64,000 nucleotides of DNA from Manduca sexta (GCF_014839805.1 NC_051140.1:7833826-7897825); one strand, 5' to 3'. Positions 48,600-59,260 are shown, counted from the stretch's first letter. Translations and numbers: made by a program. Notes: generated by a model from the letters alone, not told the origin.

Positions 48600-49024
48600 T
48601 ATTACCAATTTGTAATTACTTTTGGAGCAAAACATTTGGCCTTGTTGTCCGGCCTATAAATAACTATATAGTTTAATGTCTTTGACCAATTCGAATTCAA
48701 TATTTATAATAAAGACAGGACAACGTCCGTCATGTCAGCTAGTAAGAAGTTAAAAAACTGATTGATTAAACGATGTGTATTAGTCAAATTACATAGTAGT
48801 ATATAAAAAGCAAACTGATAAATTAGTGGATGTGTGTTGTGGTCGTCTTTACCCGAAATTACTTTTCCTCTGTGTAATTTTCCGAAATAAAAATAACCTA
48901 CATCATTTTAATTCGGAACATGGATTACTTCAATTTATTTCAATATCGACCAAGTTCAGTATTTTGTTTGTTTACATTTCACAAAAATTCAAACTTCCTT
49001 ACGAACTTTTTTTATAACATTAGT

Positions 49025-49210
49025 AAGAATAAGCGATAGAAGCTTACTTCTTATTGTACAAGAATTCTTAACAATACAATAATTTCATGTAAACCGGCTA
49101 AGTTATTTATAGTTATAGTAATAATACTTGATAGAGGCTTTACTTCTTTGTGTACGATAATTCTTAACAATACAATAATTTAATGCAAATCGGCTAAGAT
49201 AGTTATAAAT
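49025..49210 (+). repeat. Tandem duplication, 2 x 96 bp
   Basis: TTCTTAACAATACAATAATT starts at 49065 and again at 49161, exactly 96 bp apart. GATAGA(A/G)GCTT.ACTTCTT, TGTAC and (A/T)CGGCTAAG are also shared. Identity looks near 85 percent. No relation to the SINE or LINE families. Confidence 0.88.
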
Positions 49211-49782
49211 TCAATTTATTAAATAAAGTACGCCAATACGTAATTTGATGTTAAGTTAAATTTTTATTTTACGTGTTCATTCGTCGATTCAAGTAATTCC
49301 AATATTGGAATTTGCTAGCATAGCAATAAAATAGGTCAAACACTGGTATAAAAATTACGAAATAATTTTACCCACTAATATAAATTTATCCGGATCGCGC
49401 AATCAGCTTTTTTAAGCACGTTAACGTAATAACTCGCCTATACCTTTGGCGGTGTTATCATGTTTTACACATTTTTTTACACGTATAAAAATGAATATAT
49501 AATCCAGCACAGCGTACTCAGCTTTTAAATTACATTGCTTACATAATACATCTTTATTTATCTGTCAACACAAGCTATTTGTGCGCGGATCTGAATATTT
49601 GATGCGCGTATTTACATTTGCATATTATAACATTTCATGCTCTAGTTAGTCATTGATCAGATTAGCTGGAAGGCTTACCAGATCCATGGAGAAACTAGTT
49701 TAAATTCTTACACTAGCACTGAGTAGTTGTAACTACTCATTCGAGTTTTTAGGGTATTTCTATCACATTTTTTTGTCATAAT

Positions 49783-49950
49783 CATCATCATCACCAACTA
49801 CAAAAAGTCAACTGCTGACCATTGGCCTTCCCTAAAGATTTCCGGAGGGACCTGTCGAAAGCGGCCTTCATCAAACGGGTTCCTGCGACCTTTTATCAAG
49901 TCGTTTGTCCTCCTTGCTGGTGGACGCCGTGCTTGCCGGTTGCATATTTT
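49783..49950 (-). mobile_element. RTE-type LINE ORF2 C-terminus
   Basis: The minus strand reads KVAGTRLMKAAFDRSLRKSL followed by GKANGQQLTFCSW and a TGA. This aligns residue by residue with KVAG.RWM.AAQDR.LWRSLG.A..QQWT at 54957-55141. Several consensus tryptophans are lost. The tail TGATGATGATGA is the usual start of this family's 3' end. A pseudogene fragment. Confidence 0.68.
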
Positions 49951-49974
49951 CACATTTCCCCTTGCACATTATTT

Positions 49975-50172
49975 TCACTTGAGTGTTCCGTCCCATGATC
50001 TGATAGGACGCGTTTCAATAGCCATATTGGGCAACAAAAACAACAAATCCCAGACTACAGAAGGATATTAAGTAGAAAAACATATCAATTTGCCCGACCT
50101 GAGATTGGAATATAGGACCTCAGAGCGATATCGTACCGCGCACGCAGTGCAACTGCGCTACCGAGGCAGTCA
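49975..50172 (-). mobile_element. tRNA-headed SINE 'J', copy 3, with head
   Basis: The right end is a tRNA-like head in antisense: on the minus strand TGCCTCGGTAGCGCAGTTGC (A box) about 45 bp before a decayed B box, then TCGGGCAAATTG. The body (GCCATATTGGGCAAC, AAATCCCAGACTAC) matches the other J copies. This copy shows J is pol III-derived. Confidence 0.7.
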
Positions 50173-50266
50173 TTTGTGTTAGTAAATATAATAGAATTAC
50201 ATGACCAGTTTGGTAAATATATCATCAATTATAATATTACATTGATCTCTCTTTGCGTCGTATTCC

Positions 50267-50358
50267 TCAATATCGAGGATCGTGACCTCCCTCCTGTATC
50301 ACTTTCTCACGAACGAGCCTTCTCCACCTGTTTCTCTCTCCAGCGGTGTGAAGGGCGC
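50267..50358 (-). mobile_element. LINE ORF C-terminus of a second type
   Basis: The minus strand reads ALHTAGERNRWRRLVREKVI followed by QEGGHDPRY and a stop. I recall an (AADR.RWR..VREKV..GGHDP) terminus from insect LINE-type polyproteins; the clade is uncertain. The preceding 30 codons of the open frame are not obviously related. It lies just right of SINE J and the RTE fragment, all on the minus strand. Confidence 0.45.
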
Positions 50359-50920
50359 TATAAACTGTACTCACAGTCAACAGTGGTGCTGGTCTGATCA
50401 GATCAACGCATTGGCCCACGGCCATGAGGCCTCTCAACAAACATAACATTGATAAATAGTTACATATTAGTTTACATTTGGTAGAAGGCTACATTTTATT
50501 TTGGTTGTGTGAAATCGAATATTAAATCCCCATCACAGCAACTATCTCCGTACGGAACGATGTAAATTCATGAATAGCAAGCTAACCTAAATTTCTCAAC
50601 CCATGCAACACGTCGTAGAACTGACCATCAATTTGCTCGTAATATAGAGCAAAATGTGTAGCATGATGAAGCAAAACAGATTATTAGAACAATGGACTTC
50701 TTGTGCATGATTTCCAACACATGACATCATAGAAAATGAGATTTTAACGAGTATACGTAATGGTTAGTTTTAATGGCCGCCTGTATTTCTTGTAATTATT
50801 TTTGGGTCAAGTTGGAAACAAAAAGAAGTAGGCGAAACTATTAAAAAGTGTGCACGTTCATTCATTTGTTTTTTTCCTTTGTAACCTAAATTATGTGTTG
50901 TTATTTGCAGAACATAATAT

Positions 50921-51150
50921 TATAGTCTTACCCCCTTATACATAGACGTTATTTATCTAATGTCGGAGCATTGCTGTGAAAATAATTCTGTTTCTCAGCT
51001 TTGTTTATCTGACAGCCAACTAGATTCATGTTATATCTAAATATTAGCCAATCACAACTGCCATGCCGTCAGCAGTGAGAAACAGACTTGTTATCACAGC
51101 AATGTTCCGTCCTTAGATAGATAACATCTATGAATAAGGGGGTTAGTATA
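50921..51150. mobile_element. MITE, about 230 bp, with 80-bp inverted repeats
   Basis: The arms at 50921-51000 and 51071-51150 are reverse complements at about 84 percent. The outer end is TATA(G/C)T..TACCCCCTTAT. Shared inner blocks are CATAGACGTTATTTATCTAA, CGGAGCATTGCTGTGA and CTGTTTCTCA. TA at both edges would suit a Tc1/mariner-type target site. There is no transposase; it would need one supplied in trans. Confidence 0.85.
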
Positions 51151-51475
51151 CATCCGTTTAAATTTTCAATGCAGTATACAAATAAACTGTATCGTTTTAC
51201 TAAATATTTCTCGCTAAACTCCCTCACCAAAGAACATAAAATTGCGTCCGACCATCAGTGTAAGTATGGAAAAATGATCTTCATTCCAGCAGTGTCTAAC
51301 TGATGGACATTTCGCAAATATTTTCATAATCAACGGTACGTAACGGAGACGCCCACGAGCCACGAACGCAAAATTAAATTTTATCTGGGGACCTAACATA
51401 ATTTGCAAATATAAAAACGAATGTGCGTTACCATAAAAAAATATTGACGCTATGTGATTACAGATGACGGACGGG

Positions 51476-52030
51476 CGTGCCGCGAGAATAATACAGCGTA
51501 ATTTGGGCCATTTGGGTGGTTTTCACCTCAATGTTTAGTTTTACCGCAAAGCGTGTGCACTGTTGTGTTTAGGTTTTTTATTATTTATCTATTTACACAT
51601 AAGTATATAGGCGCACTTAATGCCAAATTGCTATTATTATGTAACGGACCTCGCAGTCAAAATCGGAGGAAACCTGCGAATAGTATACTGAGATTATCAG
51701 TGAGCAACGTCAGCGGTGTGCAGGAAAGTTGAGAGGGGATTTCTAGGAAGGAAAGTGTGGGAGAAGGGAAAGGTACCTTCTTAGGCTGGGCGGAAGGGGA
51801 AGGCCAGGAAATGTTCGCGAGCCATATGTAGTTCAAACTATGAGTTACATATTCGCTGTGTGCCTAGAACAGCGGCAAATGTCCCATGCATGGACGTGCA
51901 TTCGGTGTGAAGACCAAGCGCACAAGAATTACCTCGGGGGGGAGTTGTGTACTGGTTTGAAGGACATTGTAGCCAGTAAAATTTCTGGGCATTATGAAGT
52001 GTTATATCTTATGTTTCAGGGGAGATGTAT
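51476..52030 (+). mobile_element. 300-bp repeat 'B', copy 6, split by an insertion
   Basis: Left half 51476-51568: GTAATTTGGGCC, GGTTTTCACCTCAATG, CGCAAAGCGTGTGCACTGTT. Right half 51944-52030: GTTGTGTACTGGTTTGAAGG, ACATTGTAGCCAGTAAAATT, TTATGTTTCAGG. Read together the halves are collinear with the full unit, with 375 bp between them. Confidence 0.7.
51569..51943 (-). mobile_element. 375-bp insertion within repeat 'B', LINE 'K'-tailed
   Basis: Flanked by a 7-bp duplication GTTGTGT (51562-51568 and 51944-51950). The left end TTTTTTATTATTTATCTATT then ATAGGCGCACTTAATGCC is the antisense tail and 3' core of LINE family K. The body (AAAATCGGAGGAAACCTGCG, then purine-rich AGGAAAGTGTGGGAGAAGGG) would be its upstream part. 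A 5'-truncated LINE insertion fits all of this. Confidence 0.65.
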
Positions 52031-52778
52031 TATTTTATTTATTTGGGATAAATAATTGTACAATAAATTATATAAAAGTGAAATTACATTGTATATCGGA
52101 GATAATTGTATAACTAACTACATTATCCACAGTTTATAATACTTTATTATGTAAATAACGAAGTCTTCATCTTGAAGTATACAGAATGGTATACTATATT
52201 CATGTTTTAATAAGTTTATAAAATCTCAACAATTCATGAACTAACCTTAATATTTTTGATTAATTCTTTTAATAAAACATCCATAAATTAAAATCTCTTT
52301 ATTTTATACCTTCAAAAATGTATAACTAAGCAAGAAACAAATCCGCCAACAAACTCACCGAACAAGTATAACAAACTTACGTTTTTAATGAAAATATTAA
52401 AACTGTCCAAGTCTAATAAAAATGTCCACGTTATTTGCTTTCAAATTATGTTGGAATTCTTACGAACAAAATTGTACCTAATTAGGGACTTTAATTAAGC
52501 GTGAGAACTCTAGACGGTGTACGGAACCGCTCGAGGACTGGATTACATCTAAAAGCTTTTAAATGAGCGTGGAAAGAGGTTTTTTCACCTATTTTCAAAA
52601 GTTAAATTTTTTTCTATCCGACTTTATAGCGTCGTGGATGCTGACATGTCACCTGTCATGCTATCTGTAAAAAACAGTGGAAGATTTTAACGATAATTTT
52701 CTTGGATCGTTTTACCTTTCAAATTTAAATATTCGAGACGATTGCGTAATTTGTGGTAGTGTTATTTATTAAATTAAA
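52031..52778. other. AT-rich stretch, nothing recognised
   Basis: A CpG-containing patch near 52500-52530 (CTAGACGGTGTACGGAACCG) is the only variation; no gene or repeat. Confidence 0.5.
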
Positions 52779-53019
52779 AAATATATAAAGCTGAATAGTT
52801 TGTTTGTTTAATACTATATAACTACTATATACTATACTAATATATAAAGCTGAAGAGTTTGTTTGTTTAAAGCGCTAATCTCAGGAACTTCTGAACTGAT
52901 TTTGGATTTATCACTAATAGGAACATTACTCCTTAGTACTATAAGCTACTTTTTATCTTGAGAAAATATTTATCTCGGAAAAATTTATTCACGCGGGCAG
53001 AGCCGCAGGCAAAAGGTAG
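52779..53019 (+). mobile_element. Small Helitron with a duplicated 5' terminus
   Basis: The 5' module ATATATAAAGCTGAA.AGTTT, GTTTGTTTAA appears twice (52779-52812 and 52839-52872). The interior has CGCTAATCTCAGGAACTTCT. The 3' end has GCGG-GCAGA-GCCGC hairpin remnants then GGCAAAAGGTAG at 53008-53019, where CTAG has become GTAG. Same family as 28195-29073. Confidence 0.78.
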
Positions 53020-53577
53020 TCTTTGATAAAATTATTAATACTATTATTGATGTTAAGTTTGCTTGATTAGTATAATAAGTCATAGTGTTAATAATCAGAT
53101 TAATTGGCGTCATCACGCAGAACCCTTAGAAGTACAGTCCTGGCCAATTTTTGTTTCAAATTACAAACTTATTATTCAAACACTGACATTTCAAGGTTGC
53201 GGTAATAATACATACTACTTTAAATGTATCTAAATGCTAGTACATTTTGAATACTAAACAGCCTTTAGATCGAGGATTTGAAGAAAGGCGAGTACTCTTG
53301 GGCCACGTAAACCTAGTTAGGACTTTTGCTTAAGTCGCAAGAGATAAGCTATGTAAAGTCTTGAGATATATTCTTTAAATATTGACATTACAGTAATGGT
53401 ATTTACTTAGTATTAAACGAAAGCTCTTTTGTTTAGATCAGTTTTGACTGATCTTTTATTGATCTTTTTGAACATACCTATTCGCCTTAATATTGTTGTA
53501 AACTTATTATATATTTTATAACAAACATTAATTATTTGAATTATTATTTTATTCGTTAATTTATTACATTCATTAAC

Positions 53578-53739
53578 TCTTGGTCTCTCGTGAATCGCCG
53601 GCGAGCCAAGACAGCTACATGACATTTGCGTGTGTCACGGGATTATAACCTTATATACTACATATATACTACATAATAAGGTTATTTTTCCGTCACACGC
53701 GTAGCTGTCAATGTTTGCCGGCAAACATTCAGCTACCTC
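53578..53739. mobile_element. Palindromic foldback element 'P', copy 1
   Basis: Arms meet around TATATACTACATATATACTA (53652-53671). Left: GCCGGCGAGCCAAGACAGCT, ACATGACATTTGCGTGTGTC, ATAACCTTAT. Right: ATAAGGTTATTTTTCCGTCA, CACGCGTAGCTGTC, TTGCCGGC. A perfect 20-bp palindrome AATGTTTGCCGGCAAACATT sits at 53710-53729. Related to 62663-62810. No transposase; likely a MITE or foldback element. Confidence 0.75.
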
Positions 53740-53744
53740 ACGGG

Positions 53745-53792
53745 TTAACTTGACATTATTTTACAACTAACTGTAAAATAATGTCAAGTTAA
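53745..53792. repeat. Perfect inverted repeat: 21-bp stem, 6-nt loop
   Basis: TTAACTTGACATTATTTTACA (one base split: TTAACTTGAC + ATTATTTTACA) at 53745-53765 is exactly reverse-complemented at 53772-53792; the loop is ACTAAC. It directly follows element P. Confidence 0.97.
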
Positions 53793-54282
53793 TGTTTGTA
53801 TTTTATAACCATAGAATCGTTAAATATCTTGAAAGTAATGGTCAACACACTGTAGCCCAAATATTAACAAGCTAGTCTGGTTACATTGAAGTTCTTAAAT
53901 TTTTCGGCCTATCTTACTGGATATAAGCCGGCCGATTTTAAAACGAGCCATTATGGCGGGTTTTTCGCCATGTTCACTGTGATCGCTAACCGTTCGCTTG
54001 TAATTAAACGTATGTGTATTTATTGTGCAATGAAAGTTGTAGAGCCGCATTGCAGACTTTTTGTTTACAGTCCAGATATACTGCACTGACATAGTATGAC
54101 TGAAAAAAAAAGTAATTGTATAAAGTCAATGAGATTGTTTGTGAACCAAATATATCCGTCATTACTTTAATCTTTATTTTCTAAATCGCAGGCACTGTTT
54201 CTCTGGTACTGAGGGTATTCATAAACAGCGCAACTTATCATCAGATTGCTACTAAGAATGTGCATTCAAAAGATGTTCCCCG

Positions 54283-54362
54283 TAACACCTTGTGTTACAC
54301 GTATCAGCCTGTGTTTATCCGGTTCCAACAGGCCGGCATAATTGTGTCGATTGCCGAGGACG
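54283..54362 (+). mobile_element. LINE 3' end family 'C', copy 3, partial
   Basis: GTATCAGCCTGTGTTTATCC, GGTTCCAACAGGCCGGCATA and ATTGTGTCGATTGCC match copies at 15 kb. The 3' half is lost or diverged beyond recognition. Confidence 0.6.
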
Positions 54363-54512
54363 ACAGGTGACCTGCTTGATTGGTTTTCGTCATTTCATTG
54401 CCTGTCTATTCTTCCCTCCCTTACCGGTTCAAGCATCTCCAATGACGTATGCAATACCGACTACTGAGTTTTTTTATTTAATATATTATTTAATAATTAA
54501 TTTCTATATTAT

Positions 54513-54740
54513 GCCTGCCGTGGTGGCGTAGTTTTATAGCGCACGCGGTATGACCATCGCGCTAAGCTTCAAATCAGGGCTAACAGAAACTGAGTGTTTG
54601 TACTCAATATCAGCTCAAAGTCTGGGAGTGTGCCTGGTAAATGGGAATAGACTCAGCCCCTAATACATAGGACAACATAGCTGGCGAAATGTGGGCTGTG
54701 TTACACATCTGCTTACCCCTGAAAAGGATAAAGGCGTGAT
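54513..54740 (+). mobile_element. tRNA-headed SINE 'H'-like, copy 3
   Basis: The head GCCTGCCGTGGTGGCGTAGT, TATAGCGCACGCGGTATGAC is tRNA-like with an A box; the B box is decayed (AGCTTCAAATCAGGG). The body has GGGAGTGTGCCTGG and GCGAAATGTGGGC, the latter shared with 24965-25210. The end is AAAGGCGTGATTCTA. Confidence 0.65.
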
Positions 54741-54831
54741 TCTATATGTGTAAAGTTAAAGGCTCTTTATATTCCTGTAGACAAATTGCTTATTATTTTT
54801 TTTTGGGAAATATTATTGGTATAAGGAATTT

Positions 54832-54917
54832 GAATTATTTATTTATTAACATTTTGTACAGATGGTATACAGGCGGACGTAATGCCATGGGCATTCTCTC
54901 CCAGTTAACCTTGGAAA
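54832..54917 (-). mobile_element. LINE 3' UTR family 'K', copy 3
   Basis: On the minus strand: AAGGTTAACTGGGAGAGAAT, GCCCATGGCATTACGTCC, GCCTGTATACC, then AATAAATAAT tail. Lies just left of the RTE ORF2 fragment on the same strand, 40 bp apart, so K could be that LINE family's 3' UTR. Confidence 0.68.
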
Positions 54918-54956
54918 TTAAATTAACTATAGATATTTCATTATATAAATCATCAT

Positions 54957-55141
54957 TTCAGCCGGGAATCGTCCACTGCTGGACATAGTCCTCCCCCTTG
55001 AACGCCACAGGGACCGGTTCTGGGCCGCCCTCATCCATCAGACTCCGGCAACCCTCACCAGGCCGTCGGTCCATCACGTGGGGGGCCTGCCTACGCTGCG
55101 TCTTCCGGTTCGTGGTCGCCCCTCCAGGACTTTTCCGCCCC
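54957..55141 (-). mobile_element. RTE-type LINE ORF2 C-terminus, frameshifted
   Basis: The minus strand reads SVGRPPT, stop, WTDGLVRVAGV, stop, WMRAAQNRSLWRS. After a shift of frame it continues EDYVQQWTIPG and a stop at about 54957. This is the GRPPTRW.DD..VAG..WM.AAQ.R..WR....YVQQWT terminus of RTE ORF2. The two TGA stops stand where arginine (CGA) is expected, consistent with CpG decay. GC content is far above the flanks. About 60 codons of a dead LINE. Confidence 0.75.
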
Positions 55142-55759
55142 AAATAATAATAATTTATATAAATAAATAATAATAATTTACAAGAACCCGGGCGATATTA
55201 TATTACCTGGTTATTCTCAATCTGATTTGGACATAACCTGATATAACTCTGAACTGCCCTAGGCTGGGCGGACGCGATAATTCGTTATTCCTCGCAAGCA
55301 AGTAAAGCTTACTTTAATTATAAAATTTTAATCTACCTAACGTTGCAATATATGAAGATGTTAGAAATTGTGATTTTAACGAAGATCAAACTCCCCGATT
55401 TGATGGAGCCATCAAAAGAGTATATTTTTATAACCGCATCCGCTTATTTCTTATTTTACGAACTTCCAATGATTACGTTTTATTACAACTCGCGCACTTT
55501 ATTAAACTTTATTTCATTAAATTTCGTCAAATCTACGTACTTATTATAAAGAAAGCATTTTTTTATAGCAACGTGAAAAAAAATAATTCTTATTTACATA
55601 ATCAAAGGGCTAGTACCATTAGCAGAGACGATAATGACGGCAGATATAATATTAGTAGGTTTACAGTTTCGTCTTCAAGTCTAAAATATAAACAAATATT
55701 GGCAATACTAAGAAATTGGTTAAGATAGAATTATATGGATATATATATTCCTTCAACGT

Positions 55760-56077
55760 AAGCAGCGTTAGCCTAGTTGCTTGAGGAACGGGCTGCCGAG
55801 ATGAATATCCGCAGGTTTGAAACCCAAGGGCGCACACCTCTGACTTTTATAAATTATGTGTGTATTCTTTCTGAATTATCGCTTGCTTTAACTGTGAAGG
55901 AAAATATCGTGAGGAAACCTGCATACCTGAGAAGTTCTCTTTAGGAATTTCGAGGGTATGTGAAGTCTACCAATTCGCACTAGACCAGCGTGTTGGATAA
56001 AGGCCTAATCCCTCTCAGTAGTAGAAGCGGCCCGTGCCCAACAGTGGGACAGTAAATTATACAGGGCTGACATTATT
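55760..56077 (+). mobile_element. Metulj-like SINE 'A', copy 6, full length
   Basis: Complete plus-strand copy from AGCAGCGTTAGCCTAGTTGC to TACAGGGCTGACATTATTAT. B box slightly mutated (GGTTTGAAACC). A perfect 14-bp target duplication TATTCCTTCAACGT flanks it at 55746-55759 and 56077-56090 (one shared base at the junction). It has more substitutions than copy 7, so it is probably older. Confidence 0.94.
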
Positions 56078-56805
56078 ATTCCTTCAACGTTTACTAAGCT
56101 CGCCGAAAAAATACATAAAAAGAAGCACATAACACGACATCTAACTTATACTACCAGAATAAGACAAGAGCCATTAATAAAAGTTTTTAGTGTTGAAGGA
56201 AAATTATCTTGAAATTGGACCCTGAAATTCAGGCGATGTCGGCGAAGTTTTTTCGGCTGTATTAACTCAGTAAATTAAAACTGCCGGTTTCGAGTCGAAA
56301 GTTGCGGCGGAGTCGTTACGGCGATAGCATCGGAGTGGGAGACACTGTCATCCATCCTTGTCATGTACTAGGACTGGAGATTTAGATATACGAGGTTTAA
56401 ACGGGCACTAGAATATGTATATATTTTTAGATTCAATATACATTTATCTATTTTTAGTAAGCCAGAAAATTACCAAGTGAGTAAAGTTAAGTGATCTTTA
56501 TTGAAAACACACTCCAACCTAAAGTAATTGTAGATACATTACCAGCTTTATAGGAAAGGAATAAGGATTAAGGATAGAAGATGGGTGTTTGGACTTTAAA
56601 CTAAACAAGCTGTTAATTATCGCTAGTTTTTTGTGAGAACACGTTGTGTACTAAGTCGATCTTGAAAAAATATTATGTCTTATAATTTCCCTACCAGTGG
56701 CGAAGGTTCCATATAATCCAATTCTTGCCGGCTTCTATTTTGTAACTTATGCAAATTTTAAATTTCATTGGAATGATTTGTTAACCGCATTTATGCATAT
56801 TAGTA

Positions 56806-57104
56806 ATACTCCTCCTAGCCGAATCTCGACCACGGCGGCCAATTTCATTGGATATCAGCCAGGTACGCAGAATATATTATAACGCACAAGTGTGTGCGCA
56901 ATACACAGGTGCACTCTCTGTTCCGTCACTCTCATCAGATCAGGCGCAGGACCAACGGCTTTACGTGCTTTCCGAGGCACGGGGGTATCACACCGTCAGC
57001 TTCCTGATTACTGGCCCGACCCGGGATTCGAACCCAGGACCTCAGCGCGGTATTCGTACTTGTACCATGTATGTACAATTACAACTACGTCAACGAAGCA
57101 GTCA
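56806..57104 (-). mobile_element. tRNA-headed SINE 'G', copy 1
   Basis: In element sense (minus strand) the head lies at the right: ACTGCTTCGTTGACGTAGTT (A box), then GGTCCTGGGTTCGAATCCCG (B box GGTTCGAATCC intact at about 57019-57029) and GGTCGGGCC. The body includes GCACGTAAAGCCG and TGTGTATTGCGCACACACTT, and the 3' end is CGAGATTCGGCTAGGAGG. A 9-bp duplication ATATTAGTA flanks it (56797-56805, 57105-57113). Confidence 0.88.
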
Positions 57105-57113
57105 ATATTAGTA

Positions 57114-58013
57114 GTATCCATATGTTGGTCGGGTTCTCTTTCGGAAAATGTCACCCTTCGCCACCTACTATTACGAAATTTCCCTTGCATTTTATATGAT
57201 CAAAGCAATTTAAATCAACAACCTGATATATTATTTAAAATCTCATTTCAAACGAAAACAAAAGAGCAGTGACAAAACAAGACAAACATTCATTTGTTAT
57301 CGTCACCTCTACCTTACATTCCACACACGTATCGCTAATTAGAAATAAATTAAATAAACATTTTGTAAAACGTACAATGACGTTGACAGTTCCATTTCAG
57401 CGTGCTGGCTATTTTCGTTTTCGGACGGCATTACACGTCCATTTTGGAATGAATAAATAATGACTGTCAATGAGGATAAACGGGACCGTTTCGGCTTCCT
57501 TTGATACTACTAGCCTAACAAATCATCTTCATTACTGGATGTCAAATAATAGTGTAGAGTATTTTATAAAATTTTGCTAATTAAATTTATTACTATAATT
57601 TACACGCAATAGATATAATAATTTTATTTTTTTGTAAAATTTATAATAAATAAACATTTAAATAAACAGTATATGTAAAAGAACGTAGGAAAGCGGTATT
57701 CTAAAATTAAATTTAACTGAAGAACAAAATACAAGATAAGTCAGTCAATAGTGACAACAGAACTGAGCGCGTAAAGCAACTAAAGATCCCCCAACACAAA
57801 TGGTCGCATATTTATAAACATGAATTCCTCTAAAGCGAGACAGGATGTCTGAATGATTCACGAGCTTTAGTGACTAATTATAAAAGCATTCGACTTGCAC
57901 CGGGGTTTTAACATGCTATTAAAACTATCTACAATTATACCTTTCCCAATGGAACAAAAGGACTAATTTAGTAGGTAGATTTTAAATTACCTTAATCTTA
58001 GTTCTTCCTACTG
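57114..58013. other. AT-rich stretch, nothing recognised
   Basis: No repeat or protein-like frame apart from the spill-over of SINE reading frames. Confidence 0.5.
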
Positions 58014-58160
58014 ATTATAAATGCGAAGGTCTGTGAAAAATGTTTGGATGTTTGTTAGTAGAAAACGCCAAAACATTTGAACGGATTTACATGAATTTGT
58101 CACACGCGTAGATCATGTTTTGAAGTAGCACATAGGCTACTTTTGTTCTTGTAATTTGCA
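58014..58160 (+). mobile_element. Helitron-like (Lep1-type) 5' fragment
   Basis: ATTATAAATGCGAAGGTCTG, AATGTTTGGATGTTTGTTAG, TTGAACGGATTTACATGAAT, CACACGCGTAGATCATGTTT and CACATAGGCTACTTTTG are the standard 5' modules; no 3' hairpin or CTAG. Confidence 0.65.
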
Positions 58161-59260
58161 CCAATGGAACTGGAATATATAGATAGCACTGTCATTTTCA
58201 TTGGTAAAATGCCTTATGAATCGCTACAGTGTGTTCGATATTTTTGTAGCAAGAAAGGGTTTTCATTCAGGCGAATCCGAGAACAACATCTAGTTCTTTT
58301 TCTCGGTTCCGATAGAATAATAAAACTTTTTCATCCCACGTTGTAAAAATAAAGGCTTAATGATACCTAAGAACTTAAGTCTTGAGAAAGCCGTCTAGCC
58401 AATCAAGGGTTTCTAAGCATCACTGCAGTTCAGTATCATTTCAGTGAGATTCTATTGTATACAGATTGTAATATGATAACTTATTGCTTTTTATGTTTCA
58501 TAAATATTATTTTTGTGTTAAATTGAAATATTCTTGACAGTTGAACGCAAAACTATCAAGAATAAAAAGCGAATGTGGGAGTCGCTGTTGTCTGTCGATC
58601 AATGCACATACAATTAAAAACATATGATAAAATAACTGTCACATACCAGTTTATTGACATATTTCAATGTTGTATTTGTATTCACATAAAAAAATAACAT
58701 TGGACATTATCATTGAAGACCCTATACAATGTATGACAACGATACATTTCCTTACGAAGTCATAAATTATATGCATTAAACATTTGACAGACTATTATAA
58801 TTATCGAAAAATATTAAATTTCTCCAAAACCACCAGTCATTCGCGCGACAAACACCAAAATGAGGCGACGACATTTTTGACACCGCAAAAACTCCTCTAA
58901 AATTACGCTTTGGACTGTCTCATTCATTTGTCATAAAACAAAAAATATTTTGAAGAGTCGTTTCAAACGCGTTTAGAGTTCTTTTGAAAGTACGAGGATC
59001 TCGGCCACTTCTCGACACAACCGTTTTATCCCGAGTGTTCTCGATTTTTTACGTGCTACCCGCAAAAAATAAGTTGTCAGTGCGTGAAAGGGAGTTAGGG
59101 GCCGAGTTTGGTACGTTAAAAGATATACGTGATTAATGTGGTCTCCTGAAGTGTTGACCACATGTTTATTATATCGGGTTTACATTAGGACGTTATTTTA
59201 CAGTTTTTGAACACTTTTGTATAAATATTTATATGGTGCTATATAGGTAATTTTGTTGTC
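58161..59260. other. Non-coding stretch, nothing recognised
   Basis: No shared repeat or domain; open frames are at most 62 codons. Confidence 0.5.

Noticed and set aside
49025..49210. CRISPR-like repeat-spacer pattern
   Set aside because: Only two units, no spacers, eukaryotic setting; it is a plain tandem duplication.
56848..57272. Overlapping open frames of 87 and 126 codons (+)
   Set aside because: They lie antisense across the tRNA-headed SINE G copy and run into AT-rich flank.
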